Position numbers and translations under genes: made by a program. From the NCBI RefSeq assembly GCF_049943125.1, contig NZ_CP188040.1, forward strand, positions 186,001 through 250,000: a stretch of 64,000 nucleotides of DNA, given 5' to 3'. The stretch is from JAEXZL01 sp049943125. Lineage in GTDB: Bacteria; Bacillota; Clostridia; Clostridiales; Clostridiaceae. The notes below the pieces were generated by a model. It searched no databases, had not been told where the DNA came from, and was given only the letters and a program-made list of their open reading frames with translations. Below are positions 24,853 to 33,803 of the stretch, in pieces. Numbering within the stretch: the stretch's first letter is position 1; the number at the start of each line of letters is the position of its first letter.

Positions 24853-26793
24853 TTAGCTTGTTTCTAAATTAGAGAACTCAATATTTATATTTCTCATAAG
24901 CCTATCATCCAGATAATCAACATCTCTTCCCATGAGCCCATTTTCTTCCTGAACCAATAGCTTAGGCAGATGAACCAGGAAGGTGGCACCTTTTCCCACT
25001 TCACTAAAGACAACTATGTCTCCTCCTAGCGCTTTGGTCATTAGCTTTGCAAGACACAAACCAATACCAGTTCCTTCATGATTCCTTATAAGAAAATTAT
25101 TTTCATGAGAATAAGAACTATCTGAAAGTGAATATAAATTATTCTCTTGTGAGGAAGCTGTTGTCAAATGTGAGTAAGATGGGTTTACTTGTGCATACCT
25201 TTCAAAAATATATTTTAGCTTATCCTTAGGTATACCTATTCCCTCATCCTTAACGGAAATCACAGCCTTCCCTCCCTTTTCTGATATATCTACATATATA
25301 TTCTTTCCAGAAGGAGTAAATTTAATGGCATTGGAGAGAAGATTTAAAAGTATTCTTTCATATTTTTCTTCATCAAGAGCCATAATTAATGGGTCAATTG
25401 CTGAGTTAAATACAATATCTATACCCTTTTCTTTAGCATAGAGCTCTATAGAGTCTATAATAACTCTAGTCACTTCTACTAAATCTATATTTTTTCTATT
25501 TATCTTAAGGTAGCCAGAATCAGCTCTGCTTATATCTAAAAGATTGTTAACGAGACGAAGCTGTTGAAAGGCACTCTTTTTTATTTTATTTATATATTTT
25601 TTTATTAAAGGAGAAGCCTCTTCTCTCCCACTAAATTCCATAACCTGAACAGCGGATAAGGTTACTGTGATCGGGGTTTTAAACTCATGGGATATGAAGG
25701 CAAAAAACTCCTCTTGAGCCTTTAATAAATTACTTATCTCATCTCTCTTTTCCACTTCTTCCGTGACATCTATAAAAATTATTATTATCTCAAGTATATT
25801 ATCATCTATATTTTTATGAGGCTGGCAAATTATATTGAATATCTTTTTACCAATGTGTATGCTCTTATAGTATTTTGTTTCTTGTATATTTTCCAAGTCA
25901 TTAATTATGAAGCTATAATCTTCAATACCTAGAGTAAGGATATCATAAATGTATATTGGTGATATAACATTAAAAAGTTCTTTGAAGAGCTTAGAAGCAC
26001 AATGATTAATTCTCATAAGTCTCAGTTCTGGATAGGATAAATGTAACATGGGAATATCCAAATAATTTATTATACTATAAAGGGATTCTTTTTCCTTCTG
26101 AATCAGATCTTTCTGCTCGTTTACCTGGCAGATATCCTCTAATGAAAATATTATATACTCAACTCTGTCCTGTGGAGCTATAGGAATCAAGGAAATGTCA
26201 GAAAATTTTATCAGAGCATCTCCATGCTTCCTTATATATATTTTCTTATGCAAAGGCTTGCATTTTTTTATAACGCTCTCCATAAGGCATTCATATTCCT
26301 TAGGTAATAATCCAATCTTTCCCTGAAGAATTGCTTTATCTAAGGCTTTATTATTATCAGGATCACACCCAAAAAGCTTAGAAAAGCTACAGTTAGAATA
26401 TATCAGTTTAAGCTCATGAGCATCATATATAGCCATGGGCTGAAGACTATTTTTTACCAGCTGATATATTCCTTTTAGACTATCAGACTCAGTAAAATCC
26501 TCTACCAATAAAAATTCAATCCTTGCATATGATTCCATGGATATGCCTTTCATAATAGCTCTATAAGGACTATTAAATCTATTTAAGAATATACCCTCAT
26601 GCTCTTTATCAAAAAGCATAGAAGATTTAATAGGAAAGTTTATCTTATCAAAAAAGAACTCCAGCTCTTGATTAATAAATTCCTCCTTAGGATATTTTAA
26701 AAGTTCTAAAAGAGGCTCACTAATCTCAAATATTTTATTTTCTCTACAATCTATATAATAGTGAACTATAGGCACTTCTTCTAAAGCTACCAT
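24853..26793 (-). CDS. Soluble multi-PAS sensor histidine kinase
   Basis: A 646-residue kinase with no membrane span. PAS-like modules occupy about residues 5-95, 110-225 and 235-345. The H-box FISHEFKTP carries the phosphorylated H369, followed by the dimerisation helices and a HATPase domain: N-box LLSNAIKF, G1 DEGIGIPKD, F-box IFERYAQ, G2 EGTGIGLCLAK. The ATP lid between F-box and G2 has an extra Ser/Asn-rich stretch of about 30 residues. No response regulator gene is adjacent, so it is an orphan whose partner must be elsewhere. A cytosolic signal such as redox state or a metabolite is likely; the ligand is unknown. Confidence 0.92.
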   Translation of the reverse strand: MVALEEVPIVHYYIDCRENKIFEISEPLLELLKYPKEEFINQELEFFFDKINFPIKSSMLFDKEHEGIFLNRFNSPYRAIMKGISMESYARIEFLLVEDFTESDSLKGIYQLVKNSLQPMAIYDAHELKLIYSNCSFSKLFGCDPDNNKALDKAILQGKIGLLPKEYECLMESVIKKCKPLHKKIYIRKHGDALIKFSDISLIPIAPQDRVEYIIFSLEDICQVNEQKDLIQKEKESLYSIINYLDIPMLHLSYPELRLMRINHCASKLFKELFNVISPIYIYDILTLGIEDYSFIINDLENIQETKYYKSIHIGKKIFNIICQPHKNIDDNILEIIIIFIDVTEEVEKRDEISNLLKAQEEFFAFISHEFKTPITVTLSAVQVMEFSGREEASPLIKKYINKIKKSAFQQLRLVNNLLDISRADSGYLKINRKNIDLVEVTRVIIDSIELYAKEKGIDIVFNSAIDPLIMALDEEKYERILLNLLSNAIKFTPSGKNIYVDISEKGGKAVISVKDEGIGIPKDKLKYIFERYAQVNPSYSHLTTASSQENNLYSLSDSSYSHENNFLIRNHEGTGIGLCLAKLMTKALGGDIVVFSEVGKGATFLVHLPKLLVQEENGLMGRDVDYLDDRLMRNINIEFSNLETS

Positions 26794-26932
26794 TTATAAT
26801 CGTCCCCACTTCTACTATATGTAATATGTGCATTTTTTTTCATATTCATATATAATATACCACAAGTTTTGACTTTTTACTCACTTTTTATTGTTTTTTA
26901 TATATTTACATAAAATTAATTCTATTCTATTA

Positions 26933-26960
26933 TTGACTAACACAGGAAAGGTGGTATAAT
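26933..26960 (+). promoter_or_regulatory. Promoter of thrS
   Basis: TTGACT (26933-26938), 16 bases, then an extended -10 TGGTATAAT with TATAAT at 26955-26960. One of the closest matches to the sigma-A consensus in the window. Confidence 0.8.
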
Positions 26961-26977
26961 ATTAACAAAATATAAAA

Positions 26978-27195
26978 AACGATGAAGAGAAGAGTAAGCT
27001 GTTTATACTTACAGAGAGAGGATATACTGGTGAAACTATCCTCACACAGCCAGCCGAAGACCAACTCAGAGTGACTCTAAAACAGTCCGGTAATTCCGTT
27101 ATAATTTCTAATGAGATATCCCATTTAATAGGGATAATTAGGGTGGAACCACGGGAATAATGCTCTCGTCCCTTTCGGGATGAGGGCTTTTTATA
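26978..27195 (+). ncRNA. T-box riboswitch leader, threonine
   Basis: Leader RNA that reads tRNA-Thr charging and controls thrS. Stem I holds the AGTA element near 26990, GAGAG-type bulge near 27015 and a 3' side with specifier triplet ACC at 27060-27062, a threonine codon, followed by a purine. The conserved T-box AGGGTGGAACCACG lies at 27140-27153. The terminator stem GCTCTCGTCCC/GGGATGAGGGC (27162-27187) is followed by a T-run. Uncharged tRNA would pair with the T-box and favour the antiterminator. The specifier was placed by hand and is less certain than the T-box itself. Confidence 0.93.
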
Positions 27196-27232
27196 TTTTT
27201 TGAAATAATTACTTATAGAAAGGAGAATAACA

Positions 27233-29173
27233 GTGATTAAAATAACTTTAAAGGATGGTTCTCAAAAGGAGTATCCAAACCCAATCTCTATTATTGATTT
27301 AGCAGCAGACTTAAGTGAAGGCCTTGCCAGAGTAGCTTGTGTGGGAATGGTAAATGGTGAAATTAAAGATCTTCGTTATGTAATTTCTGAGGATTCAGAT
27401 GTTAATATACTTACCTTTCAGGATGAAGAAGGAAAGAAAGCTTTTCGCCATACCGCCTCTCATATCCTTGCCCTAGCAGTGAAAAGGTTGTTCCCAGATA
27501 CTAAGCTTGCCATAGGTCCTGCCATAGATGATGGTTTTTATTATGACTTCGACAGGGAGGGTTCTTTCACCTATGAGGACCTTGAAAAGCTTGAAGGAGA
27601 AATGAAAAAAATTGTCAAAGAGGATTTAAAGCTGGAACGCTTTGAGCTTCCAAGAGCAGAAGCCATAAAATTAATGGAGGGAATAAATGAGCCCTATAAG
27701 GTAGAACTTATCAATGATCTTCCAGAAGATGCTGTAATATCCTTTTATAAAATGGGTGAATTCACAGACCTTTGTGCTGGACCACATTTAATGAGCACAA
27801 AGTATGTTAAAGCCTTTAAGCTAACTCATACCGCTGGTGCATACTGGAGAGGAAGCGAAAAGAATAAAATGCTTTCTAGAATATATGGTACAGCATATAC
27901 AAAAAAGGCTGATCTCGATGCACATCTAGAACGCTTAGAGGAAGCAAAAAAACGTGATCATAATCGTTTAGGAAGAGAGATGGGCTATTTTACTACCTCA
28001 GAGATTATAGGCCAGGGGCTCCCTCTATTAACAGGAAAAGGCTCTAAGGTTCTTCAAATACTTCAAAGATTTGTTGAGGACGAGGAAGAAAGCAGAGGCT
28101 ATATAATCACAAAAACTCCATTTATGGCAAAAAGTGATTTATACAAAATTTCTGGTCACTGGTCCCATTACAAGGATGGAATGTTTGTCCTAGGAGACGA
28201 AGCCAGTGATGATGAAATCTTTGCTTTAAGACCAATGACTTGTCCATTCCAGTTTGCTATATATAATTCTGAGCAGCATAGCTATAGAGAGCTTCCAATT
28301 AAATATGCAGAAACCTCTACCCTATTCAGAAATGAAGCTTCTGGGGAAATGCACGGTCTAATAAGAGTTAGACAGTTTACTTTAGCTGATGGACACATAA
28401 TATGTACCCCTGAACAGGTGGAGGAAGAATTTAAAGAAGCTGTGGATTTAATAAAATATGTTATGAAGGCAATAGGCATCCATAATGATATAACCTATCG
28501 TTTCTCAAAGTGGGATCCAAGCAACCCTGATAAATACATTGATAATCCTGCTGCCTGGGAAAGTGCTGAAAGAAAAATGAAGACAATACTGGATCATCTG
28601 GATATTGCTTATAAAGAAGCTATCGGTGAGGCTGCCTTCTACGGACCTAAGCTTGATGTACAGTTCAAGAATGTTCATGGAAAAGAAGATACAATAATAA
28701 CTATACAGCTTGATTTTGCCCTGGCTGAAAGGTTTAATATGACCTATGTAGATAAGGATGGAGAGAAAAAGAGACCATTTATTATCCATAGGAGCTCTAT
28801 CGGCTGCTATGAAAGAACACTGGCAATGCTTATAGAAAAATATGCTGGTGCCCTTCCTACCTGGATGGCTCCAGTTCAAGCAAAAATACTTCCTATTTCA
28901 GAAAAGTATCATGACTATTGTGCTAAGGTTGCAAAGGACATGAAACGAAGAGGAATTAGAGTAGAAGTAGACTACAGAGCTGAAAAGATAGGCTATAAGA
29001 TAAGACAAGGAAGAATGGAAAAACATCCTTATCTGTTAATCATCGGAGAAAAGGAAGTAGAAAATAACGAAGTAGCCGTAAGAAGCAGGAAAAATGGAGA
29101 CGAGGGAGCTGTTTCATTAGATAGCTTTATAGAGAGAATTACTAGTGAGATAGATAGCTTGGCAACTGAGTAA
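27233..29173 (+). CDS. thrS: Threonyl-tRNA synthetase
   Basis: Class II aminoacyl-tRNA synthetase, 646 residues, standard length. Order of domains: TGS (1-62), editing domain with HTASH (near 74-78) and its downstream Cys/His site, catalytic core with motif 2 in STLFRNEASGEMHGLIRVRQF (key residues F-R-N-E), zinc ligands in RPMTCPF, LADGHI and FIIHRSSIG, and anticodon-binding domain from about 540. It begins at GTG 27233, 8 bases after AAGGAG, downstream of a T-box. Cytosolic and essential. Confidence 0.98.
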   Translation: MIKITLKDGSQKEYPNPISIIDLAADLSEGLARVACVGMVNGEIKDLRYVISEDSDVNILTFQDEEGKKAFRHTASHILALAVKRLFPDTKLAIGPAIDDGFYYDFDREGSFTYEDLEKLEGEMKKIVKEDLKLERFELPRAEAIKLMEGINEPYKVELINDLPEDAVISFYKMGEFTDLCAGPHLMSTKYVKAFKLTHTAGAYWRGSEKNKMLSRIYGTAYTKKADLDAHLERLEEAKKRDHNRLGREMGYFTTSEIIGQGLPLLTGKGSKVLQILQRFVEDEEESRGYIITKTPFMAKSDLYKISGHWSHYKDGMFVLGDEASDDEIFALRPMTCPFQFAIYNSEQHSYRELPIKYAETSTLFRNEASGEMHGLIRVRQFTLADGHIICTPEQVEEEFKEAVDLIKYVMKAIGIHNDITYRFSKWDPSNPDKYIDNPAAWESAERKMKTILDHLDIAYKEAIGEAAFYGPKLDVQFKNVHGKEDTIITIQLDFALAERFNMTYVDKDGEKKRPFIIHRSSIGCYERTLAMLIEKYAGALPTWMAPVQAKILPISEKYHDYCAKVAKDMKRRGIRVEVDYRAEKIGYKIRQGRMEKHPYLLIIGEKEVENNEVAVRSRKNGDEGAVSLDSFIERITSEIDSLATE

Positions 29174-29370
29174 GAAATAAGAGCTAAAAGATAAGGGCAA
29201 CTAAGAAGTAAGAGGTAAGAACTAAGAGATAAAAGTGAAGAGAGAAGAGAGAAAAGATAGGTAAGAGCTAAGGGCTAAGAGATAAAAGATAAAAGATAAA
29301 AGATAAGAGCAAGAGCTAAGAGATAAAAGATAAGAGCAAGAAATAGAAGATAAGAGATAAGAGTAATAGA
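29174..29370 (+). repeat. Polypurine degenerate repeat tract 1
   Basis: About 197 bases made of imperfect units such as AAGAGCTAAGAGATAAAAG and GATAAGAGCAAGAG, with almost no C or T except in TAA and CTA. It begins right after the thrS stop and ends before that gene's terminator, so it would be the 3' untranslated region of the mRNA. It shares the word GCAACTAAGA-GTAAGAGGTAAGA, with small changes, with the tract at 35838-35980. No spacers and no conserved unit length, so it is not CRISPR. Confidence 0.85.
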
Positions 29371-29383
29371 TTTATGATGGATG

Positions 29384-29420
29384 AAGCACCTAGAGATTGA
29401 TTAATTCTAGGTGCTTTATT
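29384..29420 (+). terminator. Terminator of thrS
   Basis: AAGCACCTAGA pairs with TCTAGGTGCTT and is followed by TATTT. It lies after the polypurine tract. Confidence 0.85.
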
Positions 29421-29499
29421 TAACATAAACATAATACAATATTATACAAATATGAAAATCATTTATAAGCCCTTGTCGAGTTTTATTATGGGAGGAATA

Positions 29500-30024
29500 T
29501 TACTGCTTTGATAGATATTCAGCTTCATATCTGGCCATTACATAAATGGCATCGGAGAGCCTGTTTACAAAGCCCATGAGTTCTTCTCTAAGGCTCTCTT
29601 CTCTCGTTAGCTCCACTATGCTTCTTTCTGCCCTTCTGATAATTGTTCTGGCTATATGGAGCATGGCAGAAACCTGTGAGTCACCGGGAATTATAAAGAA
29701 GTTTTGTTCCCCAACAACCTTTAGATAATCATCTATTGTCTTTTCTAAAACAGCTATATCTTCTTTACTAATCTTATCCTTAAGCATTTCTTTACCTTGA
29801 TCATCGCTAGCGAGCTCCGCTGCAACCATGAAAAGCTTTGTTTGTATCCATCTAATTTTCTCTTTAAGATCTTTATTATCACAAGTAGAGTATGCTAAAC
29901 CCAAAAAGGAATTAGCTTCATCTATGGTTCCATAGCAATTCACTTTTAAACTGTCTTTAGCTATCCTGCTCCCACCAAACAATCCAGTTTCTCCCTTATC
30001 ACCAGTTCTGGTATAAACATGCAC
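29500..30024 (-). CDS. Cob(I)yrinic acid a,c-diamide adenosyltransferase (PduO type)
   Basis: Transfers the adenosyl group of ATP to cob(I)alamin or a corrinoid to make coenzyme B12. The 174-residue five-helix bundle begins with YTRTGDKGETGLFGGSR, the ATP-binding N-terminus, with key residues T-G-D-K-G. The conserved RRAERSIVEL (near residues 134-143) and FVNRLSDAIYVMARY near the C-terminus complete the PduO/ATR pattern. Single gene with no B12 synthesis gene around it. It implies that the cell uses adenosylcobalamin enzymes. Confidence 0.93.
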   Translation of the reverse strand: MHVYTRTGDKGETGLFGGSRIAKDSLKVNCYGTIDEANSFLGLAYSTCDNKDLKEKIRWIQTKLFMVAAELASDDQGKEMLKDKISKEDIAVLEKTIDDYLKVVGEQNFFIIPGDSQVSAMLHIARTIIRRAERSIVELTREESLREELMGFVNRLSDAIYVMARYEAEYLSKQ

Positions 30025-30117
30025 TAAAATCTCCTCCTTTATTTAACCATATTACTTTAATAATTTTACCATATTGCATTGACCTTTGGCTTCCAAAAGT
30101 AAAAATTAATATAATTA

Positions 30118-30141
30118 AAGGCTGCTCGTAGTGAGCAGCCT
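30118..30141 (-). terminator. Terminator of the LTA-synthase-like gene
   Basis: GGCTGCTC and GAGCAGCC form a stem; on the minus strand it is followed by TTTAATT. Confidence 0.7.
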
Positions 30142-30145
30142 CATT

Positions 30146-32008
30146 TTATTGCACTTCTTGTTCCGTTGTTAAACTTTCAATTATATTATACTTCAGAATC
30201 ATATCAGATATATTCAAGGTGCGGTTCACTTGCTCCTTAAAGCTATTCATTTCTTCCGTCATTTCCACAGGTTCTCCATCTATGGTATAAAGCTGTTCTT
30301 CTTCACCCTGGTATAAATAATCAGAGGTTATAAAGCTTCCATTTCTAAAAATTACTGAGTTATTATCTATTCCTAATAGGTCACTGCCTAGAGCAACCTT
30401 AGTATCAATACCAAATAAATTCATAAGAGTGGGTTGAATATCTACCTGGCCAGCAGGTAATGAATACTCTTCACCCTCTTCACCAGGTATATGAATCATA
30501 AAGGGTACCTTTGTTAGCTCATTAAGAATATTGAAAGAGTTATTTTCAACACCAAGATATTCAGTTAATAATTCATTGGTATCGTCTCTCATTCCTCTGT
30601 GATCTCCATAGAAAACAATTATACTGTTATCATATAAACCTGTAGCCTTAAGCTTTTCCATGAATTGTCCAACTGCTTCGTCTAAATAAGCAACATCCTC
30701 TAGATAGTCATTTAAAGGACTTTCCTCATAGTCTCCTAGCTCTACCCTGTTATCATCATTAACATGTCCAAAAGGGTGATGAGAGGTCAAGGTTACAACA
30801 AAGGAGTAAAATGGATTAGGAAGGTCTTTCATAAAATCTACGCTTTCCTGTAAAAAGTCCATGTCATTTATACCCCAACCTAAGGTTTCCCCTTGATAAT
30901 AGTCACCATAATAAAAGCTATCGATACCATAGGAATTATAAACTACATTTCTATTCCAGAAGGTGTTGTTATATCCGTGCATTACAGAGGTATAGTAGCC
31001 TTCATCCTCTAATAGCCTTGAAATAGGATAAAAGTAATTGCTTCCATAAGTAAAATATGCTGATCCGACAGATAGTGGATATAAGGAATTATTAGTTAAA
31101 AATTCTGCATCGGAAGTATTTCCCGCAGCTGTCTGTGCATAAAAATTATTAAAATACAGACTTTCAGCAGCTATTTTGTTAAGATTTGGGGTAACTTCTT
31201 TTCCTTCTATCTGAAGATTTATTGCAAAATTTTGAAGTGACTCCAGCTGAACAAGAATTAAATTCTTACCTTCAGCTATCCCTGTGAAGGAATTATCCTT
31301 TTTTTCTTTATCCTTTTCTGAAAGGAAGCTCTCAATCTTAAGCAAATCCTCTTCTGGGATTTCTGATTTATCTAGATTACTTCTAACGGAACTCATAATA
31401 TCGTTGTAATGATAGAAGACTAAACCAAACTTATCTGATATCTTTTTTCTATCATAGGTAAGTATAAAGTAATTTGAATGCACTTGATATTTAACAAATA
31501 TAGAAGTCAAGGCTATAACTGCAACAAGCACTACCACCGCTGCTCTTTGAGAATAATATTTATAGACGCCCTCTTTCTTTTCCTTAGGCACCTTCCTTAA
31601 GATATAGATATATACCGGTATAGTAATAAAGAATATTATATCCGTAATTTTTAGGAGAGAGCCTATACTACCTAATAAATTACCCTCACTTACCTTGATA
31701 AGTGGGAGAAGCTCAACAGTCAGGTATTCATTATAGTATCTTTGGTATACCATATCTCCAAAAAGCACTGTGGATAAGACTAAATCTAATATAAACAAAG
31801 CTCTTACCTGGTTTTTCTTGTTTAAAAACATGGTTAAGGATCCTACAAAGGCATAGATGAAAAATCTATATATAGTGTTCATTACACTGATAGCTACTCC
31901 TCTATCCCAGAAAACAATTGTCTCTTTAAAGGTTAGTATCAGAGAAAATATCACTAAAAATAATACCTGTTTCTGAATTTTTTTCATTGATTGTATTAAA
32001 CTAAGCAT
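30146..32008 (-). CDS. LTA synthase family sulfatase-fold membrane protein
   Basis: A 620-residue protein with five N-terminal spans (about residues 12-190) and an extracellular sulfatase-type domain (about 245-560). Metal and catalytic sites are visible: LILVQLESLQN with the first glutamate, QTAAGNTSDAEF with the catalytic threonine, TSHHPFGH, and FYGDHRG. LtaS enzymes polymerise glycerol phosphate on a glycolipid anchor to build lipoteichoic acid, and some relatives act as primases or transfer phosphoglycerol to other glycans. Which of these applies is not decidable from the sequence. The start ATG sits after GAGAGGT. Confidence 0.9.
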   Translation of the reverse strand: MLSLIQSMKKIQKQVLFLVIFSLILTFKETIVFWDRGVAISVMNTIYRFFIYAFVGSLTMFLNKKNQVRALFILDLVLSTVLFGDMVYQRYYNEYLTVELLPLIKVSEGNLLGSIGSLLKITDIIFFITIPVYIYILRKVPKEKKEGVYKYYSQRAAVVVLVAVIALTSIFVKYQVHSNYFILTYDRKKISDKFGLVFYHYNDIMSSVRSNLDKSEIPEEDLLKIESFLSEKDKEKKDNSFTGIAEGKNLILVQLESLQNFAINLQIEGKEVTPNLNKIAAESLYFNNFYAQTAAGNTSDAEFLTNNSLYPLSVGSAYFTYGSNYFYPISRLLEDEGYYTSVMHGYNNTFWNRNVVYNSYGIDSFYYGDYYQGETLGWGINDMDFLQESVDFMKDLPNPFYSFVVTLTSHHPFGHVNDDNRVELGDYEESPLNDYLEDVAYLDEAVGQFMEKLKATGLYDNSIIVFYGDHRGMRDDTNELLTEYLGVENNSFNILNELTKVPFMIHIPGEEGEEYSLPAGQVDIQPTLMNLFGIDTKVALGSDLLGIDNNSVIFRNGSFITSDYLYQGEEEQLYTIDGEPVEMTEEMNSFKEQVNRTLNISDMILKYNIIESLTTEQEVQ

Positions 32009-32316
32009 AATTACCTCTCAAACGTTTATTTTGTAATAAATTAACAAACTATTATCACAAAAAAATAATATTCTAATGGGATATATTTCAATTGACATGG
32101 ATTTATCTAACTGAAGTTATAACCTAAAAAAATATATAATCTATTTAATAATTATACACTTCTTTTTCTAATTATCAATGACAATTTTAAAAACTTATGT
32201 TAATTTATAGTAAAATATATACCACTTTTATTGTATTAATACTTATATTTACTTTTCTTAAGGGATAAAAAAATAAAAGCCTGTCTTTTTTATAAATAGA
32301 CAAGCTCTTATCTTTT
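32009..32316. other. AT-rich intergenic region with a terminator
   Basis: 308 bases without a credible gene. The part next to 32008 should hold the promoter of the LTA-synthase-like gene; the part near 32278-32306 is the terminator of the hemerythrin operon. Nothing else recognised. Confidence 0.6.
32263..32306 (-). terminator. Terminator of the DUF1858/hemerythrin operon
   Basis: AGCCTGTCT (32278-32286) and AGACAAGCT (32298-32306) form the stem with one G-T pair; on the minus strand TTTTATTTTTTT follows. Confidence 0.8.
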
Positions 32317-32862
32317 TTATATCTTACTTTTTAGTTCCTTTAATATATATAAATATTTCTTAGCTTCTCCTTCTTTAGCTTCTTCATAGCTGTTACATTG
32401 CTGTTCCAGCTCTTCGAGAGTAGCCTCAGGGAGATTTTTTTCAGCAAAGACATATACCACAGAGTCCTCTTTTTCAATATGCCTCTTTAATAAATTGGAA
32501 TAGCCAATGGCATTAGCTATAACATCTAATCTAGCCTCCATGTTTCCTTCAATAACCCTGCCAACGGCCTCTTCTAAGTCCTTTACAAAAAGACGGCCTA
32601 AGTCATGCTCTACAAGCATACCATACTTAACCAGCTTTTCACCAGGAGCTCCTAGCTTCTCTACCATTTTATTAAAAAGCAGTTCCTCTTCCTTACCATG
32701 ATGATGCTTATCAGCATAATTTCTGATAAATTCTATTATTTTATAGAAATCTTCATAGTTAACCTTCTCTCCCTTTAAAATCTTAAGAGAATAAGCTCTT
32801 ATTACCTCTAACATTTCCAGAATATTCTTATGTTCCTCTACCATGATTTCAAAAGCCTTCAT
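32317..32862 (-). CDS. Hemerythrin-like domain protein
   Basis: A 181-residue four-helix-bundle protein with the di-iron ligands of the hemerythrin family: H11 in EEHKNIL, H53-H55 with E58/E59 in DKHHHGKEEELLF, H86 in EHDLGRLF, and H134 with the KEDSVVYVF helix. Hemerythrin domains bind O2 or NO, or repair iron sites, as in the RIC (ScdA/YtfE) proteins. It overlaps the upstream gene by one base (TAATG) and is the third gene of the operon with the DUF1858 protein. The pairing of a small Cys-containing module with hemerythrin mirrors the two parts of RIC. Confidence 0.88.
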   Translation of the reverse strand: MKAFEIMVEEHKNILEMLEVIRAYSLKILKGEKVNYEDFYKIIEFIRNYADKHHHGKEEELLFNKMVEKLGAPGEKLVKYGMLVEHDLGRLFVKDLEEAVGRVIEGNMEARLDVIANAIGYSNLLKRHIEKEDSVVYVFAEKNLPEATLEELEQQCNSYEEAKEGEAKKYLYILKELKSKI

Positions 32863-33509
32863 TATATAACCTCTCTTCTCAATATTCCTTCACTTCCATC
32901 TTCCATAAGGGTATAGTAGAGGTTTGGTGCGGCCTCCTCTACAAAAGCCTTTATCCACTCTCTTCTTAGACGGTAAAAATTCTTAACATCACCCTTAGCC
33001 TGCTGCCAAAAGCTTCCGTGAACGCATCTTGTAGCTCTGTAAATAAAGCTATTCTCATCTCTTTCTATAAATTCATTAATTCTATCACAGGGCATTCCAT
33101 CAAGAATATAGTCATTTATAGCTGCATATACCTCCTCTGGTGATGATACTTCATTATTATTTCTAACATACTCTTTCCCATCTTCTGTACCCTGCAGCTT
33201 ATAGAGCTCCATTAGCTTTTCTATCAGTTCAGGCTTTTTGTTTAGTATGCGGGTAATATATTCAGCATGTCTTCCTTCAGCCTTCTCTATTTTATCCTGG
33301 AGCCAGCCGTGAATATTAGATGTATCAATCATTGCCTCTAGGGGTTTATGCTCTGTGGGATGTCCATATTTATCTTCTATCTCTTTTTTCCACTCCATTG
33401 CCTCTAGTCCCTCTGAGAAAGCTAGCTCATAAATCTTCTCTTCTAAAGCTTCAAACCATTTAATCTTATTGAATAACCAATAATGTATTCTTCCTAAAAA
33501 TGCACTCAT
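32862..33509 (-). CDS. Uncharacterised protein of the DUF1858/hemerythrin operon
   Basis: A 215-residue soluble, mainly helical protein that I do not recognise. Possible metal or haem ligands are H9 in GRIHYWL, H67 in NIHGWLQ, C141 in GMPCDR and C162/H164 in CVHGSFW; Trp and Tyr residues are unusually frequent. It sits between the DUF1858 gene (12 bases upstream) and the hemerythrin gene (1-base overlap), so it is translated with both. Context suggests a role in NO or iron handling together with its neighbours; there is no direct sequence evidence for a reaction. Confidence 0.7.
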   Translation of the reverse strand: MSAFLGRIHYWLFNKIKWFEALEEKIYELAFSEGLEAMEWKKEIEDKYGHPTEHKPLEAMIDTSNIHGWLQDKIEKAEGRHAEYITRILNKKPELIEKLMELYKLQGTEDGKEYVRNNNEVSSPEEVYAAINDYILDGMPCDRINEFIERDENSFIYRATRCVHGSFWQQAKGDVKNFYRLRREWIKAFVEEAAPNLYYTLMEDGSEGILRREVI

Positions 33510-33522
33510 CTATATTTACCTC

Positions 33523-33720
33523 CTACTTATCTAAACCTTTATTAAGTGCTTCTAAAAGCTCCTGAACCTTAAAGCCATGAACAAGAGCCGCATCCTCTAA
33601 GGTTTCCGCTTGGGATGCAGGACACCCAATACAACCCATTCCAAAGCTCATCAATATATCAGCAGCTCCACTATGAAGCCTAACTATTTCTCCTATGGTC
33701 ATATCCTTATTTATTTTCAT
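33523..33720 (-). CDS. DUF1858 domain protein
   Basis: A 65-residue protein that is just one DUF1858 domain: DMTIGEIVRLHSGAADILMSFGMGCIGCPAS, quoted here by its key parts TIGEIV, SFGMGC and the C-x-x-C pair C30/C33. DUF1858 is related to the N-terminal ScdA/RIC module in which the cysteines are needed for iron-site repair and NO tolerance. It is the first gene of a three-gene operon with an unknown protein and a hemerythrin-like protein. The promoter has a TATAAT at 33783-33778 and a palindromic site at -41.5. Confidence 0.9.
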   Translation of the reverse strand: MKINKDMTIGEIVRLHSGAADILMSFGMGCIGCPASQAETLEDAALVHGFKVQELLEALNKGLDK

Positions 33721-33777
33721 TTATTGTTCCGCCTTTCTTTTCTGCTCTATAAGCTTATTATTAATGTCTATGGATCT

Positions 33778-33783
33778 ATTATA
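33778..33783 (-). promoter_or_regulatory. -10 box of the DUF1858 operon
   Basis: TATAAT on the minus strand, exactly 20 bases downstream of the palindrome 33804-33821. No consensus -35 at normal spacing. Confidence 0.55.
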
Positions 33784-33803
33784 CATAGAATAGCTGTGAA
33801 TGT

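Noticed and set aside
28505..28879. Antisense open frame of 124 codons inside thrS
   Set aside because: It lies fully opposite a conserved enzyme, has no ribosome site and its protein has no family features; treated as a shadow frame.
29174..29370. Possible CRISPR array
   Set aside because: The units are degenerate, have no constant length and no unique spacers, and no cas gene is present.
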